Assembly (NCBI GenBank): GCA_028284525.1
Contig: JANQRO010000195.1
Location: 1-45,903, forward strand
Direction: 5' to 3'
Origin: Myxococcota bacterium
GTDB lineage: Bacteria > Myxococcota_A > UBA9160 > PR03
Length of the DNA stretch: 45,903 nt
Shown here: in pieces, positions 1-7,734 of the stretch
How the letters are laid out: every line of letters starts with the position of its first letter
How positions within the stretch are numbered: the first letter of the stretch is position 1
Translations under genes and position numbers: made by a program
Notes under the pieces: model-generated
Databases searched by the model: none
What the model saw: only the letters and a program-made list of their open reading frames with translations
Told to the model about the DNA's origin: nothing

Positions 1-1
1 C

Positions 2-1573
2 GTGGCGGGCGCCGGCTTCGGCGGAATGTACGCGCTGCACAAGCTGCGCGGGCTCGGGTTCTCGGTGCGGGTGCTCGAGGCCGGCGGCGGCGTCGGCGGC
101 ACCTGGTACTGGAATCGGTACCCCGGGGCGCGCTGCGACGTCCAGAGCATGGACTACTGCTTCTCCTTCGACGAAGAGCTCCAGCGCGAGTGGAACTGGA
201 GCGAGAAGTACGCGCCCCAGCCCGAGATCCTGCGCTACGCGAACCACGTGGCCGACCGTTTCGACCTGCGCCGCGACATCCAGTTCGACACGCGGATCTC
301 CGTGGCGCGCTACGACGAGACGGCCGGCATCTGGCAGATCGAGACCGAGGCGGGCGAGCGGTTCGAGGCCCGCTACTACGTGATCGCCACCGGCTGTCTC
401 TCGGTGCCCAAGGAGGTCGACATCCCCGGCCAGGCCGACTTCGAGGGCCCGACCTACCACACCGCCCGCTGGCCCGAAGAGGGCGTCGACTTCAGCGGGA
501 TGCGGGTCGGGGTGATCGGCACCGGCTCTTCGGCGATCCAATCGATCCCGATGATCGCGGACCAGGCGGCCCAGCTCACCGTCTTCCAGCGCACCGCCGC
601 CTTCAGCTTGCCCGCCTACAACCGAGCGCTCGGCGAGGAGGAACGCGAGGCCTGGAAGGCGCGCTATCCCGAGCACCGTCGGCTCTCGCGTCATTCGGGC
701 TTTGGCGTTCCCGACGCCCCCCTCGACAAGGGTGCCTTCGACGTCGACGACGCCGAACGCGATCGGCTCTACGAGGCCGCCTGGCAACGCGGCGAGATCG
801 TCGCGGTGATGCAGCAGTTCAACGATCTCCTGGTCGACCCCGCCGCCAACGACACGGCCGCGGAGTTCGTGCGGAACAAGATCCGCGGCATCGTGGACGA
901 CCCCGATACCGCCGAGCTGCTCTGCCCGGACAGCTTCCCGATCGGCACCAAGCGGATCTGTCTCGACACCGACTACTACGCCACCTTCAACCGCGACCAC
1001 GTCGAGCTGGTGGATCTGCGCAAGACGCCGATCGAAGCGATCACCGCCGAAGGCGTGCGCACCTCCGAGACCCAGCACGAGTTCGACGCGTTGGTCCTCG
1101 CCACGGGCTTCGACGCCATGACCGGCGCGATCGTGAGCGTCGACGTGCGCGGGCGCGGTGGCGTGACGCTCGCCGATCGCTGGGAGGCGGGGCCGCGGAC
1201 CTATCTGGGGATCGGCGTCGCGGAGTTCCCGAACCTCTTCATGATCACCGGGCCCGGGAGCCCTTCGGTGATGAGCAACATGATCCTCTCGATCGAGCAG
1301 CACGTGGAGTGGATCGCCGACTGTCTGGTGCACCTGCGCGACGCGGGCGCTACCCAGATCGAGCCCGAGCCCGGGGCCGAGCAGGAGTGGGTCGACCACG
1401 TGAACGAGGTCGCCAACGCCACGCTCTTCCCCCAGGCGAACTCGTGGTACGTCGGTGCCAACGTCCCCGGCAAGCCGCGGCTCTTCATGCCCTACATCGG
1501 GGGCATGGGGGTCTACCGCGACAAGTGCGACGCGGTGGCGGCGGCGGGCTACGAGGGCTTTCGGATCGACTAG
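2..1573 (+). CDS. Baeyer-Villiger flavin monooxygenase, 5' truncated
   Basis: FAD- and NADPH-dependent class B monooxygenase, predicted to insert oxygen next to a ketone and form an ester or lactone. The visible protein begins inside the first FAD-binding glycine motif (GAGFGG). About 10-30 N-terminal codons therefore lie outside the window, and the apparent GTG start at base 2 is not the real one. The Baeyer-Villiger fingerprint FxGxxxHxxxWP is present as FEGPTYHTARWP. A second Rossmann motif (GTGSSAIQS) follows for NADPH. The length of about 523 residues plus the missing part fits cyclohexanone-monooxygenase-type enzymes. It is convergent with the MFS gene, and the two stop codons share a CTAG. 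The substrate cannot be read from sequence; cyclic or steroidal ketones are typical of the family. Confidence 0.93.
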   Translation: MAGAGFGGMYALHKLRGLGFSVRVLEAGGGVGGTWYWNRYPGARCDVQSMDYCFSFDEELQREWNWSEKYAPQPEILRYANHVADRFDLRRDIQFDTRISVARYDETAGIWQIETEAGERFEARYYVIATGCLSVPKEVDIPGQADFEGPTYHTARWPEEGVDFSGMRVGVIGTGSSAIQSIPMIADQAAQLTVFQRTAAFSLPAYNRALGEEEREAWKARYPEHRRLSRHSGFGVPDAPLDKGAFDVDDAERDRLYEAAWQRGEIVAVMQQFNDLLVDPAANDTAAEFVRNKIRGIVDDPDTAELLCPDSFPIGTKRICLDTDYYATFNRDHVELVDLRKTPIEAITAEGVRTSETQHEFDALVLATGFDAMTGAIVSVDVRGRGGVTLADRWEAGPRTYLGIGVAEFPNLFMITGPGSPSVMSNMILSIEQHVEWIADCLVHLRDAGATQIEPEPGAEQEWVDHVNEVANATLFPQANSWYVGANVPGKPRLFMPYIGGMGVYRDKCDAVAAAGYEGFRID

Positions 1574-2766
1574 GCGTCGCCGCCCGCGCTCGCGCGGTGC
1601 GCCCGGGGGCCGGTCTCGCGGAGCGTCAGAAAGAGCAGCCCCGCGCTCGCGATGCAGGCGCCCCAGAAGGCGAAGCCCAGCAGGGGGGACTGCGCGGCCA
1701 GACGCAGACCGAGCAGCGGCATCGCGAAGCCGCCCAGAAAGCCCGCCGTGAGGGCCATCCCCACGGCGGCGCCGCCGAGCGCCGGCCCCACTCGGGGCAT
1801 CTCGAAGGGCACGACGAAGAGCAGCGGCACGACCCCCGCCGACAGTCCCCAGACGAGGAGGGGCGCGGCCAGCAGCGCGCCCGTCGGCAGCGCGGCGAGG
1901 AACACCATCGAGCCGGTGATCACCATCCCCGGGGCGAACACGGTGCGGCGCAGCCCGATGCGGTCGGACGCCGCGGGGACCAGCAGGGCGCCGGCGACGA
2001 AGGCCCAGAGCACCAGCGAGATCATCCAGCCCGCGCGTTCCGGGGAGAGCCCCTGCTCCTGGACGAAGTAGGTCGGCGCGTAGCCGTAGGCTCCGAGGTA
2101 GCCGCCGAGGAAGAGCAGGTAGCAGGTGTTGAGGATCCAGATGTCCCGCACCCGCGCCACCCGCCGCACACCCGCGGCCAGCGACGCGCCCCCGTCGAGC
2201 TGGCGGTCGCGCATCCCGATCAGCCAGATCACCGAGAGCAGCGCGACGATCACGGCGAGGGTCGCGGTCATCGGCCGCCACCCGCCCGCCGACGCCACCC
2301 AGTAGGGGGTGAGCACCGCCCCCAGCGCGACGCCGGCACCGTTGCCGCCGAGGGCCACGCCGTTCGCGAGCCCCAGCTCCTCGGGGGGGAACCACATGCC
2401 CACCGCCTTCGAGAGATTGGGGGCGAGGCTCCCCAGGCAGAGCCCGAAGGCCCCCATCGCAGCGAGGAGCGCCGGGTAGCTCTCGGCCTCGCTGCGCGCG
2501 AAGAGCGCGACCGCCATCGCGAGCCCGGCGACCCCGACCACCCGGCGCACGCCAAAGCGGTCGCCCAGCGCCCCGCCGATCAGCGCGAACATCGCCCCGA
2601 GCGAGATCGCCGACCAGAGCGGTCCCCAGGCCTCGAAGCCGCGCCCGAAGTCCTCCACGAGGGGCGCCGCCACCAGGGCGACGTGGGTCCACGCCATCCC
2701 GGCCGGAACCGATTGCATGGCGACGGCGAGGGCCAGCACCACCCAGCGATAGGGGCTTCGTTCCAC
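1570..2766 (-). CDS. MFS transporter
   Basis: Major facilitator superfamily permease of 398 residues in the inner membrane. The translation is a succession of hydrophobic helices, consistent with about 12 transmembrane segments, and the short basic stretch GDRFGVRRVVG after helix 2 matches the MFS signature between helices 2 and 3. The start is GTG, with GAGGAG a few bases upstream. It lies 22 bases downstream of an SDR gene on the same strand, so both are probably cotranscribed. Substrate unknown; uptake or efflux of a small organic acid or catabolic intermediate is an inference from context. Its stop overlaps that of the Baeyer-Villiger gene by four bases. Confidence 0.88.
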   Translation of the reverse strand: MERSPYRWVVLALAVAMQSVPAGMAWTHVALVAAPLVEDFGRGFEAWGPLWSAISLGAMFALIGGALGDRFGVRRVVGVAGLAMAVALFARSEAESYPALLAAMGAFGLCLGSLAPNLSKAVGMWFPPEELGLANGVALGGNGAGVALGAVLTPYWVASAGGWRPMTATLAVIVALLSVIWLIGMRDRQLDGGASLAAGVRRVARVRDIWILNTCYLLFLGGYLGAYGYAPTYFVQEQGLSPERAGWMISLVLWAFVAGALLVPAASDRIGLRRTVFAPGMVITGSMVFLAALPTGALLAAPLLVWGLSAGVVPLLFVVPFEMPRVGPALGGAAVGMALTAGFLGGFAMPLLGLRLAAQSPLLGFAFWGACIASAGLLFLTLRETGPRAHRASAGGDA

Positions 2767-2788
2767 AGCGGCTCCTCGGCGGGGCGGG

Positions 2789-3529
2789 TCAGGTCAGGTA
2801 GGACCCGCCGTTCACGTGGATGGTCTGGCCGGTGATGTATCCGGCTCCGTCGGAGAGCAGAAAGGCCACGGTCTCGGCGATTTCGCGGGGCTCGCCGTGG
2901 CGCTTCATCGGGGTCCGCTTGGTCCACCCCTCGCGCTCGCGTTCGGAGACCGTGGGCGCCAGGCGTTCGTGCCAGATCAGGCCCGGGGCGATGGTGTTCA
3001 CGGTGACCCCCGAGGCCGCGAGGTCGAGGGCGAGGGAATGGGTGTACCCGACGATGCCCGCCTTGGCGGCGGCGTAGGGGGCCTGGCCCGGGCCCGGGGC
3101 GTAGGCGAAGAGCGACGCGAAGTTCACGATGCGCCCAAAGCCCGCTTCGCGCATCGCGTTGCAGAAGGTGCGGGTGAGGTGGTAGGTCCCGTAGAGATTC
3201 ACCTGGAGGACGCGGTCGAAGACGCGGGGCTCCATCTCCCAGGGCGGGGCGGCCGCGGTCATCCCGGCGTTGTTCACCAGGTAGGCGATGTGGGTGCCGT
3301 CCATCTCGAGGTGGCGGCGCAGCCCGTCGACGGCGTCGAGGTCGCGCACGTCGAAGGTGTGATAGGCGATCCGCGCCCGCTCCGCGTCGGGGAAGGCGGC
3401 GAGCCAGGGCTCGGCGTCGTCCCCGCGACGGTCGCAGGCGACGACGTCGTAGCCCTGGTCGAGGAGCGTCGTGACGATGGCCGTGCCGAGACCGCCCAGG
3501 GCTCCGGTGACGAGTGCGTGGCCGCGCAT
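2789..3529 (-). CDS. SDR family oxidoreductase
   Basis: Classical short-chain dehydrogenase/reductase of 246 residues, using NAD(P)H to interconvert an alcohol and a ketone. The cofactor motif TGALGGLG is near residue 8, NNAG is present, and the catalytic Ser-Tyr-Lys set appears as FASLFAYA followed by YAAAK. The C-terminal YITGQTIHVNGG is typical of FabG-like members. The ATG start is preceded by AGGAGACCCCG, a clear ribosome site. It is the first gene of an SDR-MFS pair and diverges from the cupin gene across about 118 bases. A role as 3-oxoacyl or cyclic alcohol dehydrogenase is possible but not proven. Confidence 0.92.
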   Translation of the reverse strand: MRGHALVTGALGGLGTAIVTTLLDQGYDVVACDRRGDDAEPWLAAFPDAERARIAYHTFDVRDLDAVDGLRRHLEMDGTHIAYLVNNAGMTAAAPPWEMEPRVFDRVLQVNLYGTYHLTRTFCNAMREAGFGRIVNFASLFAYAPGPGQAPYAAAKAGIVGYTHSLALDLAASGVTVNTIAPGLIWHERLAPTVSEREREGWTKRTPMKRHGEPREIAETVAFLLSDGAGYITGQTIHVNGGSYLT

Positions 3530-3599
3530 CGGGGTCTCCTTCGCCCGTTGGGCTCGATCCGCCCGCCCGGGTGGCCGATGGGACCCCCGAGCGGGAGGG

Positions 3600-3619
3600 C
3601 CACGCTACCACGCTATGCT
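3600..3619. promoter_or_regulatory. Divergent promoter region with direct repeat
   Basis: Between the SDR and cupin genes the octamer CCACGCTA occurs twice in tandem (3600-3615), running into TATGCT (3614-3619). TATGCT fits a -10 element for the plus-strand cupin gene, about 30 bases before its start. On the minus strand the repeats read TAGCGTGG twice, each containing a possible -10 (TAGCGT) for the SDR gene. No convincing -35 element is visible. Confidence 0.35.
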
Positions 3620-3647
3620 CGGCCCCGAATCGGAGGAGGAGAGCACC

Positions 3648-4160
3648 ATGGGACAGATCTACCACGGCTTCGAAGGCGCCGAGATCCAGGACGAGATTCT
3701 CACCGGCACCGACCTGGGCGAGCTCGGCATCGCGCCGGTCTGTGTCGCCCCCGGCGTCACCTGCGTCGAGCACAGCCACAACCTCGTCGAAGAGGTGATG
3801 ATCGTGAAGGCGGGTCAGGGTCAGATCGAGATCGAGGACCAGTGCCACGAGGTCTGCGCCGGGTCGGTCGCGGTGGTGAAGGCCGGCGAGTTCCACGCCA
3901 TCCGCAACACCGGCGACGAGAACCTCGAGATGGTGATCGTCTTCAACTCCAACGTCGATCTGTCGGCGATCCAGTTGAAGACCCGCGAAGAGCACTTCGG
4001 GACGGCCGCGGGTCTCACCGGCGCCGACCGCGCTGCGTTGGCCGAGCTCAAGAGCGCCGCGGCCTCGATGAACTCGCTTCTCGAAGAGGTGCGCGACGAG
4101 CTCGCCGCGCTCCGCAAGGAGGCCGCGCCCAAGCGACGCGCGCGTGGAAAGGCCGCCTAG
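3648..4160 (+). CDS. Cupin-domain protein with basic C-terminal tail
   Basis: Small cupin of 170 residues. The start chosen is the ATG after GGAGGAGAGCACC; the longer ORF upstream has no ribosome site and would run through the promoter region. The conserved cupin barrel spans about residues 15-105, with EHSHN...EE as the first metal-binding motif and GEFHAIRN as the second, so a bound metal is likely. After the barrel, residues of about 120-155 form an Ala/Leu/Glu-rich probable coiled coil, ending in a Lys/Arg-rich tail (KRRARGKAA). The tail is unusual for a catabolic cupin and could mediate nucleic-acid or membrane contact. Function unknown. Its stop overlaps the convergent isochorismatase-family gene by CTAG. 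Confidence 0.8.
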   Translation: MGQIYHGFEGAEIQDEILTGTDLGELGIAPVCVAPGVTCVEHSHNLVEEVMIVKAGQGQIEIEDQCHEVCAGSVAVVKAGEFHAIRNTGDENLEMVIVFNSNVDLSAIQLKTREEHFGTAAGLTGADRAALAELKSAAASMNSLLEEVRDELAALRKEAAPKRRARGKAA

Positions 4161-4780
4161 GGCGTACTCGCCTCGTCCCACCCCTTCAGCACCGCGTCGG
4201 TGCTGACCACCCAGCCGAAACGGGTGCCCAGGGTCTCGAGGGCCCAGTGGTGGCGCTCGGGCGCGATCTCGCCGGTGGCGTCGCCCACGACCACCGTCCG
4301 GTAGTCGCGCTGCGAGGCGTCCCGAGCGGTCGTCTCGACGCAGATGTTGGTGGTGACCCCGCAGATCACGAGGTTGCGGACGTCCTGGGCCGTCAGGATC
4401 GACGCGAGCGGCGTGCCGTAGAACGCGCTGTAGCGGTTCTTGTCGATCACGAAGTCCTCGGGCCGGGGCACGAGCTCTGGGATCAGCTCCATGTCCGGGG
4501 TGCCCGCCGCGCAGCACTGGGCCTCGACCAGCCCCGGCAGGATCTCGTCGGTGACGACGCCGCCGTCGCGGTAGTCGGCTCGGTAGACGAGACGGGTGAA
4601 GACGATCGGGATCTCGTGACGGCGCGCCCCGTCGACGAGCCGCCGGCAGGGCTCGATGGCGGCCCGACACATCGCCACGTCGAAGCCCGCCCGGGCCGCC
4701 GAGCCCGCGGGGTCGCAGAAGCCGTTCTGCATGTCGATCACGATGAGCGCGCTGCGTTCGACCTGGATCGGTGCGTCCAT
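4157..4780 (-). CDS. Isochorismatase-family cysteine amidohydrolase
   Basis: Cysteine hydrolase of 207 residues in the isochorismatase/nicotinamidase/RutB superfamily, which cleaves C-N or ether bonds. The catalytic triad is readable: Asp16 in VIDMQNGF, Lys114 in VIDKNRY and Cys147 in TTNICVET. A cis-peptide-type GVTT precedes the cysteine. The ribosome site AGGAGGTGAC lies inside the end of the upstream MaoC gene, and only one base separates the two genes, so translational coupling is likely. It is the last gene of the long minus-strand run. With a RidA protein and an alpha/beta hydrolase nearby, a RutB-like ureido- or carbamoyl-hydrolase role is plausible but inferred. Confidence 0.9.
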   Translation of the reverse strand: MDAPIQVERSALIVIDMQNGFCDPAGSAARAGFDVAMCRAAIEPCRRLVDGARRHEIPIVFTRLVYRADYRDGGVVTDEILPGLVEAQCCAAGTPDMELIPELVPRPEDFVIDKNRYSAFYGTPLASILTAQDVRNLVICGVTTNICVETTARDASQRDYRTVVVGDATGEIAPERHHWALETLGTRFGWVVSTDAVLKGWDEASTP

Positions 4781-4781
4781 G

Positions 4782-5204
4782 TCACCTCCTCTGCAGCGGA
4801 GAGGGTACCGAAGCCGAGGCGTGTCTCCGGATCACCTCGGCACCCGCCGGGGCCACGACCACCGCGTCTCCCACGAGCACGCGCTGCTCGATCTCGATGA
4901 GGTCGCCGTCGACCCCGGTGACCACGGCCTCGCAACGGATCGTGCTCCCGGGATAGACCGGCGCGCGGTTGCGGTAGTAGAGCCGTGCCAGGCGGTCCCC
5001 CGGCCCCAGCCAGCGGAGCACCTGTTCGGCCAGCAGGGCGCCGAGCATCTGGCCGTCGACGACCGCGTCCTCCATCCCGGCGCGTCGGGCGTGGTCCGCG
5101 TCGTAGTGGAGCCGGTGCCAGTCCCAGGTGGCGGCGCCGTAGGCCACCATGTCGGGCAGCGCGATGTGACGCGCGAGGACGGGGAGGGTGTCGCCCGGCT
5201 TCAC
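4782..5204 (-). CDS. MaoC-like hydratase, catalytic (C-terminal type) subunit
   Basis: Hotdog-fold protein of 140 residues that probably hydrates an enoyl-CoA or dehydrates a 3-hydroxyacyl-CoA. The ORF track runs far upstream, but the GTG at 5204 overlaps the stop of the preceding gene as GTGA, which decides the start. The catalytic Asp/His pair is visible in TWDWHRLHYD, followed by VVDGQMLGALL, a typical hot-dog helix. The adjacent gene encodes the non-catalytic MaoC N-terminal-type half. The two probably form a heterodimeric double-hotdog hydratase like HadAB or itaconyl/mesaconyl-CoA hydratases. Substrate unknown. Confidence 0.87.
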   Translation of the reverse strand: MKPGDTLPVLARHIALPDMVAYGAATWDWHRLHYDADHARRAGMEDAVVDGQMLGALLAEQVLRWLGPGDRLARLYYRNRAPVYPGSTIRCEAVVTGVDGDLIEIEQRVLVGDAVVVAPAGAEVIRRHASASVPSPLQRR

Positions 5205-5671
5205 GACACCCTCCGTTCGCGAAAGAGCAGCGTCTCCGTGTTGGTGGCGAGCCAGCTGCCGTCGCCGGCGTGGTAGGTGGCGCGGGAGGTCACGACGAGG
5301 AGCGGGGTGTCGTCCGACGCGCGGCGCTCGACGGCGTCCACCAGCTCGACGGTGGTGGTCACGACGTCGTCGTAGCGGGCCGGGCGACCGAACTCGTAGT
5401 CGTTGCCCCCGCGGATCATCTCGCAGTCGACGGGGAGCGCAAGCGCCCACATGTGCCCGAGAAAGGAGTTGGCGTCGGTCTCCATCTTGCCCGTGATCTG
5501 GTTGGTCTCGCAGATCAGCGTCGGTGGGGCGTCGTCGACCCAGCGCTCCGGATCCGCCCCGATCGCCAGGACGAAGAAGCGGATCGCGGCGCGCCCCAGC
5601 GCCTCGGGCGCGACGTAGGTGACGCGCTGGCCGATCTGGGCGTGCACCGCGTCGGTGAGCAGCGCCGTCAC
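5201..5671 (-). CDS. MaoC N-terminal-type (FAS1-like dehydratase) partner subunit
   Basis: Hotdog-fold protein of 156 residues resembling the MaoC N-terminal/FAS1 dehydratase region (PF13452 type). The motif IRGGNDYEFGRPARYDD is characteristic of these substrate-binding halves. The start is GTG at 5671, overlapping the stop of the triple-RidA gene by GTGA; the longer ORF is a read-through frame. It overlaps the catalytic MaoC gene by another GTGA. These tight overlaps indicate coupled translation and a stable complex with the next subunit. No catalytic Asp/His pair is apparent, as expected for this half. Confidence 0.85.
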   Translation of the reverse strand: MTALLTDAVHAQIGQRVTYVAPEALGRAAIRFFVLAIGADPERWVDDAPPTLICETNQITGKMETDANSFLGHMWALALPVDCEMIRGGNDYEFGRPARYDDVVTTTVELVDAVERRASDDTPLLVVTSRATYHAGDGSWLATNTETLLFRERRVS

Positions 5672-6777
5672 GGCACCAGCGCCAACGCCTCGATCTCGAT
5701 CCACCAGGAGGAGGCGAGGAGTCCCCCCACGACCACCCCGGTCGAGGCGGGAAAGGGTCGGCCGAGGAGGCGTCGGCGCAGCGCCCCGACCTCGCGGTAG
5801 CCCGCCGCGCCGGCGGGGCTCACGTACTCGACGGTCTTCACCAGGTGCTCGAGGGAGCTCCCTGCCGCCTCGCACACCGCGGCGATCTGTGCGTAGACGT
5901 ACTCGGCCTGGGCGGCGATGTCGCCGCGGGCCACGGTCTCGCCGGTCGTCGCATCCCAGGCCGTGGTCCCCGACACGAAGAGAAGGTCCCCCGCCACGAC
6001 GCCCGGGCTGAAGCTGAGGCGATCGAAGGCGGGCCAGCCCGGGTTGATCACGCGCTTCTCGTGTCGCGAGGCCCAGACTTCCAGCGCGATCAACGCGTCC
6101 GGGTGGGGGAGGGCGGGAGAGAGCACCCCCGTGGACGCGGGGTACGCCGGGCCCAGGAGACGCTTGCGCGCCTCGCCCGTCTCCCGGTACCGGTCGCGGG
6201 TCGCGGCGGTGGTCTGCTCGACCGTGCGGACGACGTCGCCCAGCCCGAGGCCGTGGGGCTCGAGCCGTCGCGCGGCCTCCTCGAGCACGAACTCGGCCTG
6301 GCCCACGAGGTCGCCCGGGGCTACGACCTCGCCGTTCGCGTCGAGGGGGAGGAGCTGGGGGAGACGCACGAGGCCCTCTGCGGCACCCGCGACCACCTCG
6401 ATCTCCACCAGGGCGTCGGGCCGCAACAGCGACTCCACGACGAGGGTGGAGCCCTCGAGCGAGAGGCCCGAGGGCCGCGCTGCGCGTACCGCCTCACGCT
6501 CGGCGAGCCCGTCGACGGTCAGGTACTCGACGAGCTCGCGACACGAGGAGGGGGGGCAGCCCGCGGCGTCGAGCACGGCCCCGACCTTCTTCCAGCAGAG
6601 CGCGGCCTGCGCTCCCGCGTTGCCGTCCACCACGACGCGGGACCGCTCCGCGTCGTAGACCGAGGCGGTCTGGCCCGAGAGCCAGTGCGCGCCGCCCGCG
6701 GAGATCGCCGGGGAGAAGGTGTACTTCGAGGTGTCGACCCAGGGAAAGTGGGCGGGGGCTACGGCTCGCAGGGTCAT
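5668..6777 (-). CDS. Protein with three tandem RidA (YjgF) domains
   Basis: A 369-residue chain that divides into three RidA-like repeats at about 15-131, 132-237 and 241-369. The last two are clear: each has an alternating helix and strand region, then LLG-P-PASTGV and a closing LxEV or IEIEALA strand. RidA proteins normally form trimers of about 130-residue chains, so this gene could encode a covalent trimer. The catalytic Arg of enamine/imine deaminases (in P-A-R-S/T) is Ser in repeats 2 and 3 (PASTGV, Ser215 and Ser345). Repeat 1 has GSTLVV at the corresponding place. A canonical 2-aminoacrylate deaminase role is therefore unlikely. The start is ATG at 6777, 23 bases after the hydrolase gene. 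Confidence 0.83.
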   Translation of the reverse strand: MTLRAVAPAHFPWVDTSKYTFSPAISAGGAHWLSGQTASVYDAERSRVVVDGNAGAQAALCWKKVGAVLDAAGCPPSSCRELVEYLTVDGLAEREAVRAARPSGLSLEGSTLVVESLLRPDALVEIEVVAGAAEGLVRLPQLLPLDANGEVVAPGDLVGQAEFVLEEAARRLEPHGLGLGDVVRTVEQTTAATRDRYRETGEARKRLLGPAYPASTGVLSPALPHPDALIALEVWASRHEKRVINPGWPAFDRLSFSPGVVAGDLLFVSGTTAWDATTGETVARGDIAAQAEYVYAQIAAVCEAAGSSLEHLVKTVEYVSPAGAAGYREVGALRRRLLGRPFPASTGVVVGGLLASSWWIEIEALALVP

Positions 6778-6800
6778 CCGGTCCTCCCGCCGGCGGGTCT

Positions 6801-7631
6801 TCAGTCCTTCCGGCCTTCGATCTCGGCGACAAAGGCGCGGAAGCGCGCGATACACGCGTCGGCGCAGTCGATGTAGACCTCGTGTCCCGGGCCTTCCATC
6901 ACCGCGAGCTGCGCGTCGGGAATCCTCTCGCGCATCGCGAGCTGGTCGGAGAGCGGCGTGATCGGGCTGCGTGCAGGGGCCAGGACGAGGGTGGGCACCT
7001 TCACGTCCGGGAGCAGCGGCGCCGTGTCGGCGCCGTCGAGGGTCTTGGTGATGCCCTGGAGCACGTGGGTCGGCGTCTTGGCCCACTCGCGCTTCACCCA
7101 CTCGGCGTGGGCAGGGCTGGTCGCGCTGATGATCTTGCGCTCGATCATGAGCCGCACCCAGCCGACCGCGCCTTCCTCGGCGAGCACCCGTTGCAGGTCG
7201 CCGGCGTCGTCGGCGAGGGCGCGGGCGGCGTCGCTGCGGATCGTCGTCGGCGAGTTGCAGATCGTGAGGCTGGCGAAGCGCTCGGGCCAGCGCGTCGCAA
7301 ACAGGATGCCGAGGATCCCGCTGATCGACTCCCCCAGATAGTGGACGCGCCCGATCCCGAGGGCGTCGAGGAAGTCGCGCATGTCGGTGATCAGCTCGTC
7401 GAGGCTCCACTTGTGGTCGGGCCCGGGGTCCTGGGAGCGCCCGTGTCCCCGCATGTCGCGACGCAGCACCCGGTAGTCGCCCGCGAGGGGCGGCACCCAG
7501 TGGTGCCAGTAGCGGGTGCTGCGGCCGACGCCGTGTTGCAGCCACACGGTGGGCGTGTCGGCGGCCCACGGATCGCTGAAGTCGTCCAGCTCGTAGTACA
7601 TCTCGCAGCCGTTCGCCGAGACCGTCGCCAT
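6801..7631 (-). CDS. Alpha/beta hydrolase (RutD / enol-lactonase-like)
   Basis: Hydrolase of 276 residues with the standard fold: oxyanion HG motif (LQHGVG, near residue 33), nucleophile elbow LGESISG with Ser102, and a C-terminal GPGHEVY supplying the catalytic His. The family includes 3-oxoadipate enol-lactonase and RutD aminoacrylate hydrolase. The start is ATG at 7631, without a strong ribosome site. It lies 23 bases upstream of the triple-RidA gene on the same strand. Position next to RidA- and isochorismatase-type genes suggests it acts on the same intermediate; ester, lactone or carbamate are all possible substrates. Confidence 0.88.
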   Translation of the reverse strand: MATVSANGCEMYYELDDFSDPWAADTPTVWLQHGVGRSTRYWHHWVPPLAGDYRVLRRDMRGHGRSQDPGPDHKWSLDELITDMRDFLDALGIGRVHYLGESISGILGILFATRWPERFASLTICNSPTTIRSDAARALADDAGDLQRVLAEEGAVGWVRLMIERKIISATSPAHAEWVKREWAKTPTHVLQGITKTLDGADTAPLLPDVKVPTLVLAPARSPITPLSDQLAMRERIPDAQLAVMEGPGHEVYIDCADACIARFRAFVAEIEGRKD

Positions 7632-7664
7632 ACCGGGAGGATAGGCGAAGGCCGCAGCCGGCGG

Positions 7665-7689
7665 CCGGATCCCACCGGTGTGGGACCGG
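7665..7689 (-). terminator. Hairpin between GST and hydrolase genes
   Basis: CCGG-A-TCCCAC / CGGT / GTGGGA-CCGG forms a ten-pair stem with one bulged base and a four-base loop. It lies in the 103-base gap between two minus-strand genes, the largest gap in the long run. There is no T-tract after it in the minus direction, so it may be a weak or factor-assisted terminator, an mRNA processing site or an operator. Confidence 0.35.
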
Positions 7690-7734
7690 ATCCGCGCCCG
7701 GCTGGAGACCTGGGCGCCCGCCCACCGCGTCGAC

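Noticed and set aside
190-2835. Plus-strand ORF of 881 residues
   Set aside because: Arg/Pro/Gly-rich translation with no domain motif; it is a shadow frame over the Baeyer-Villiger and MFS genes.
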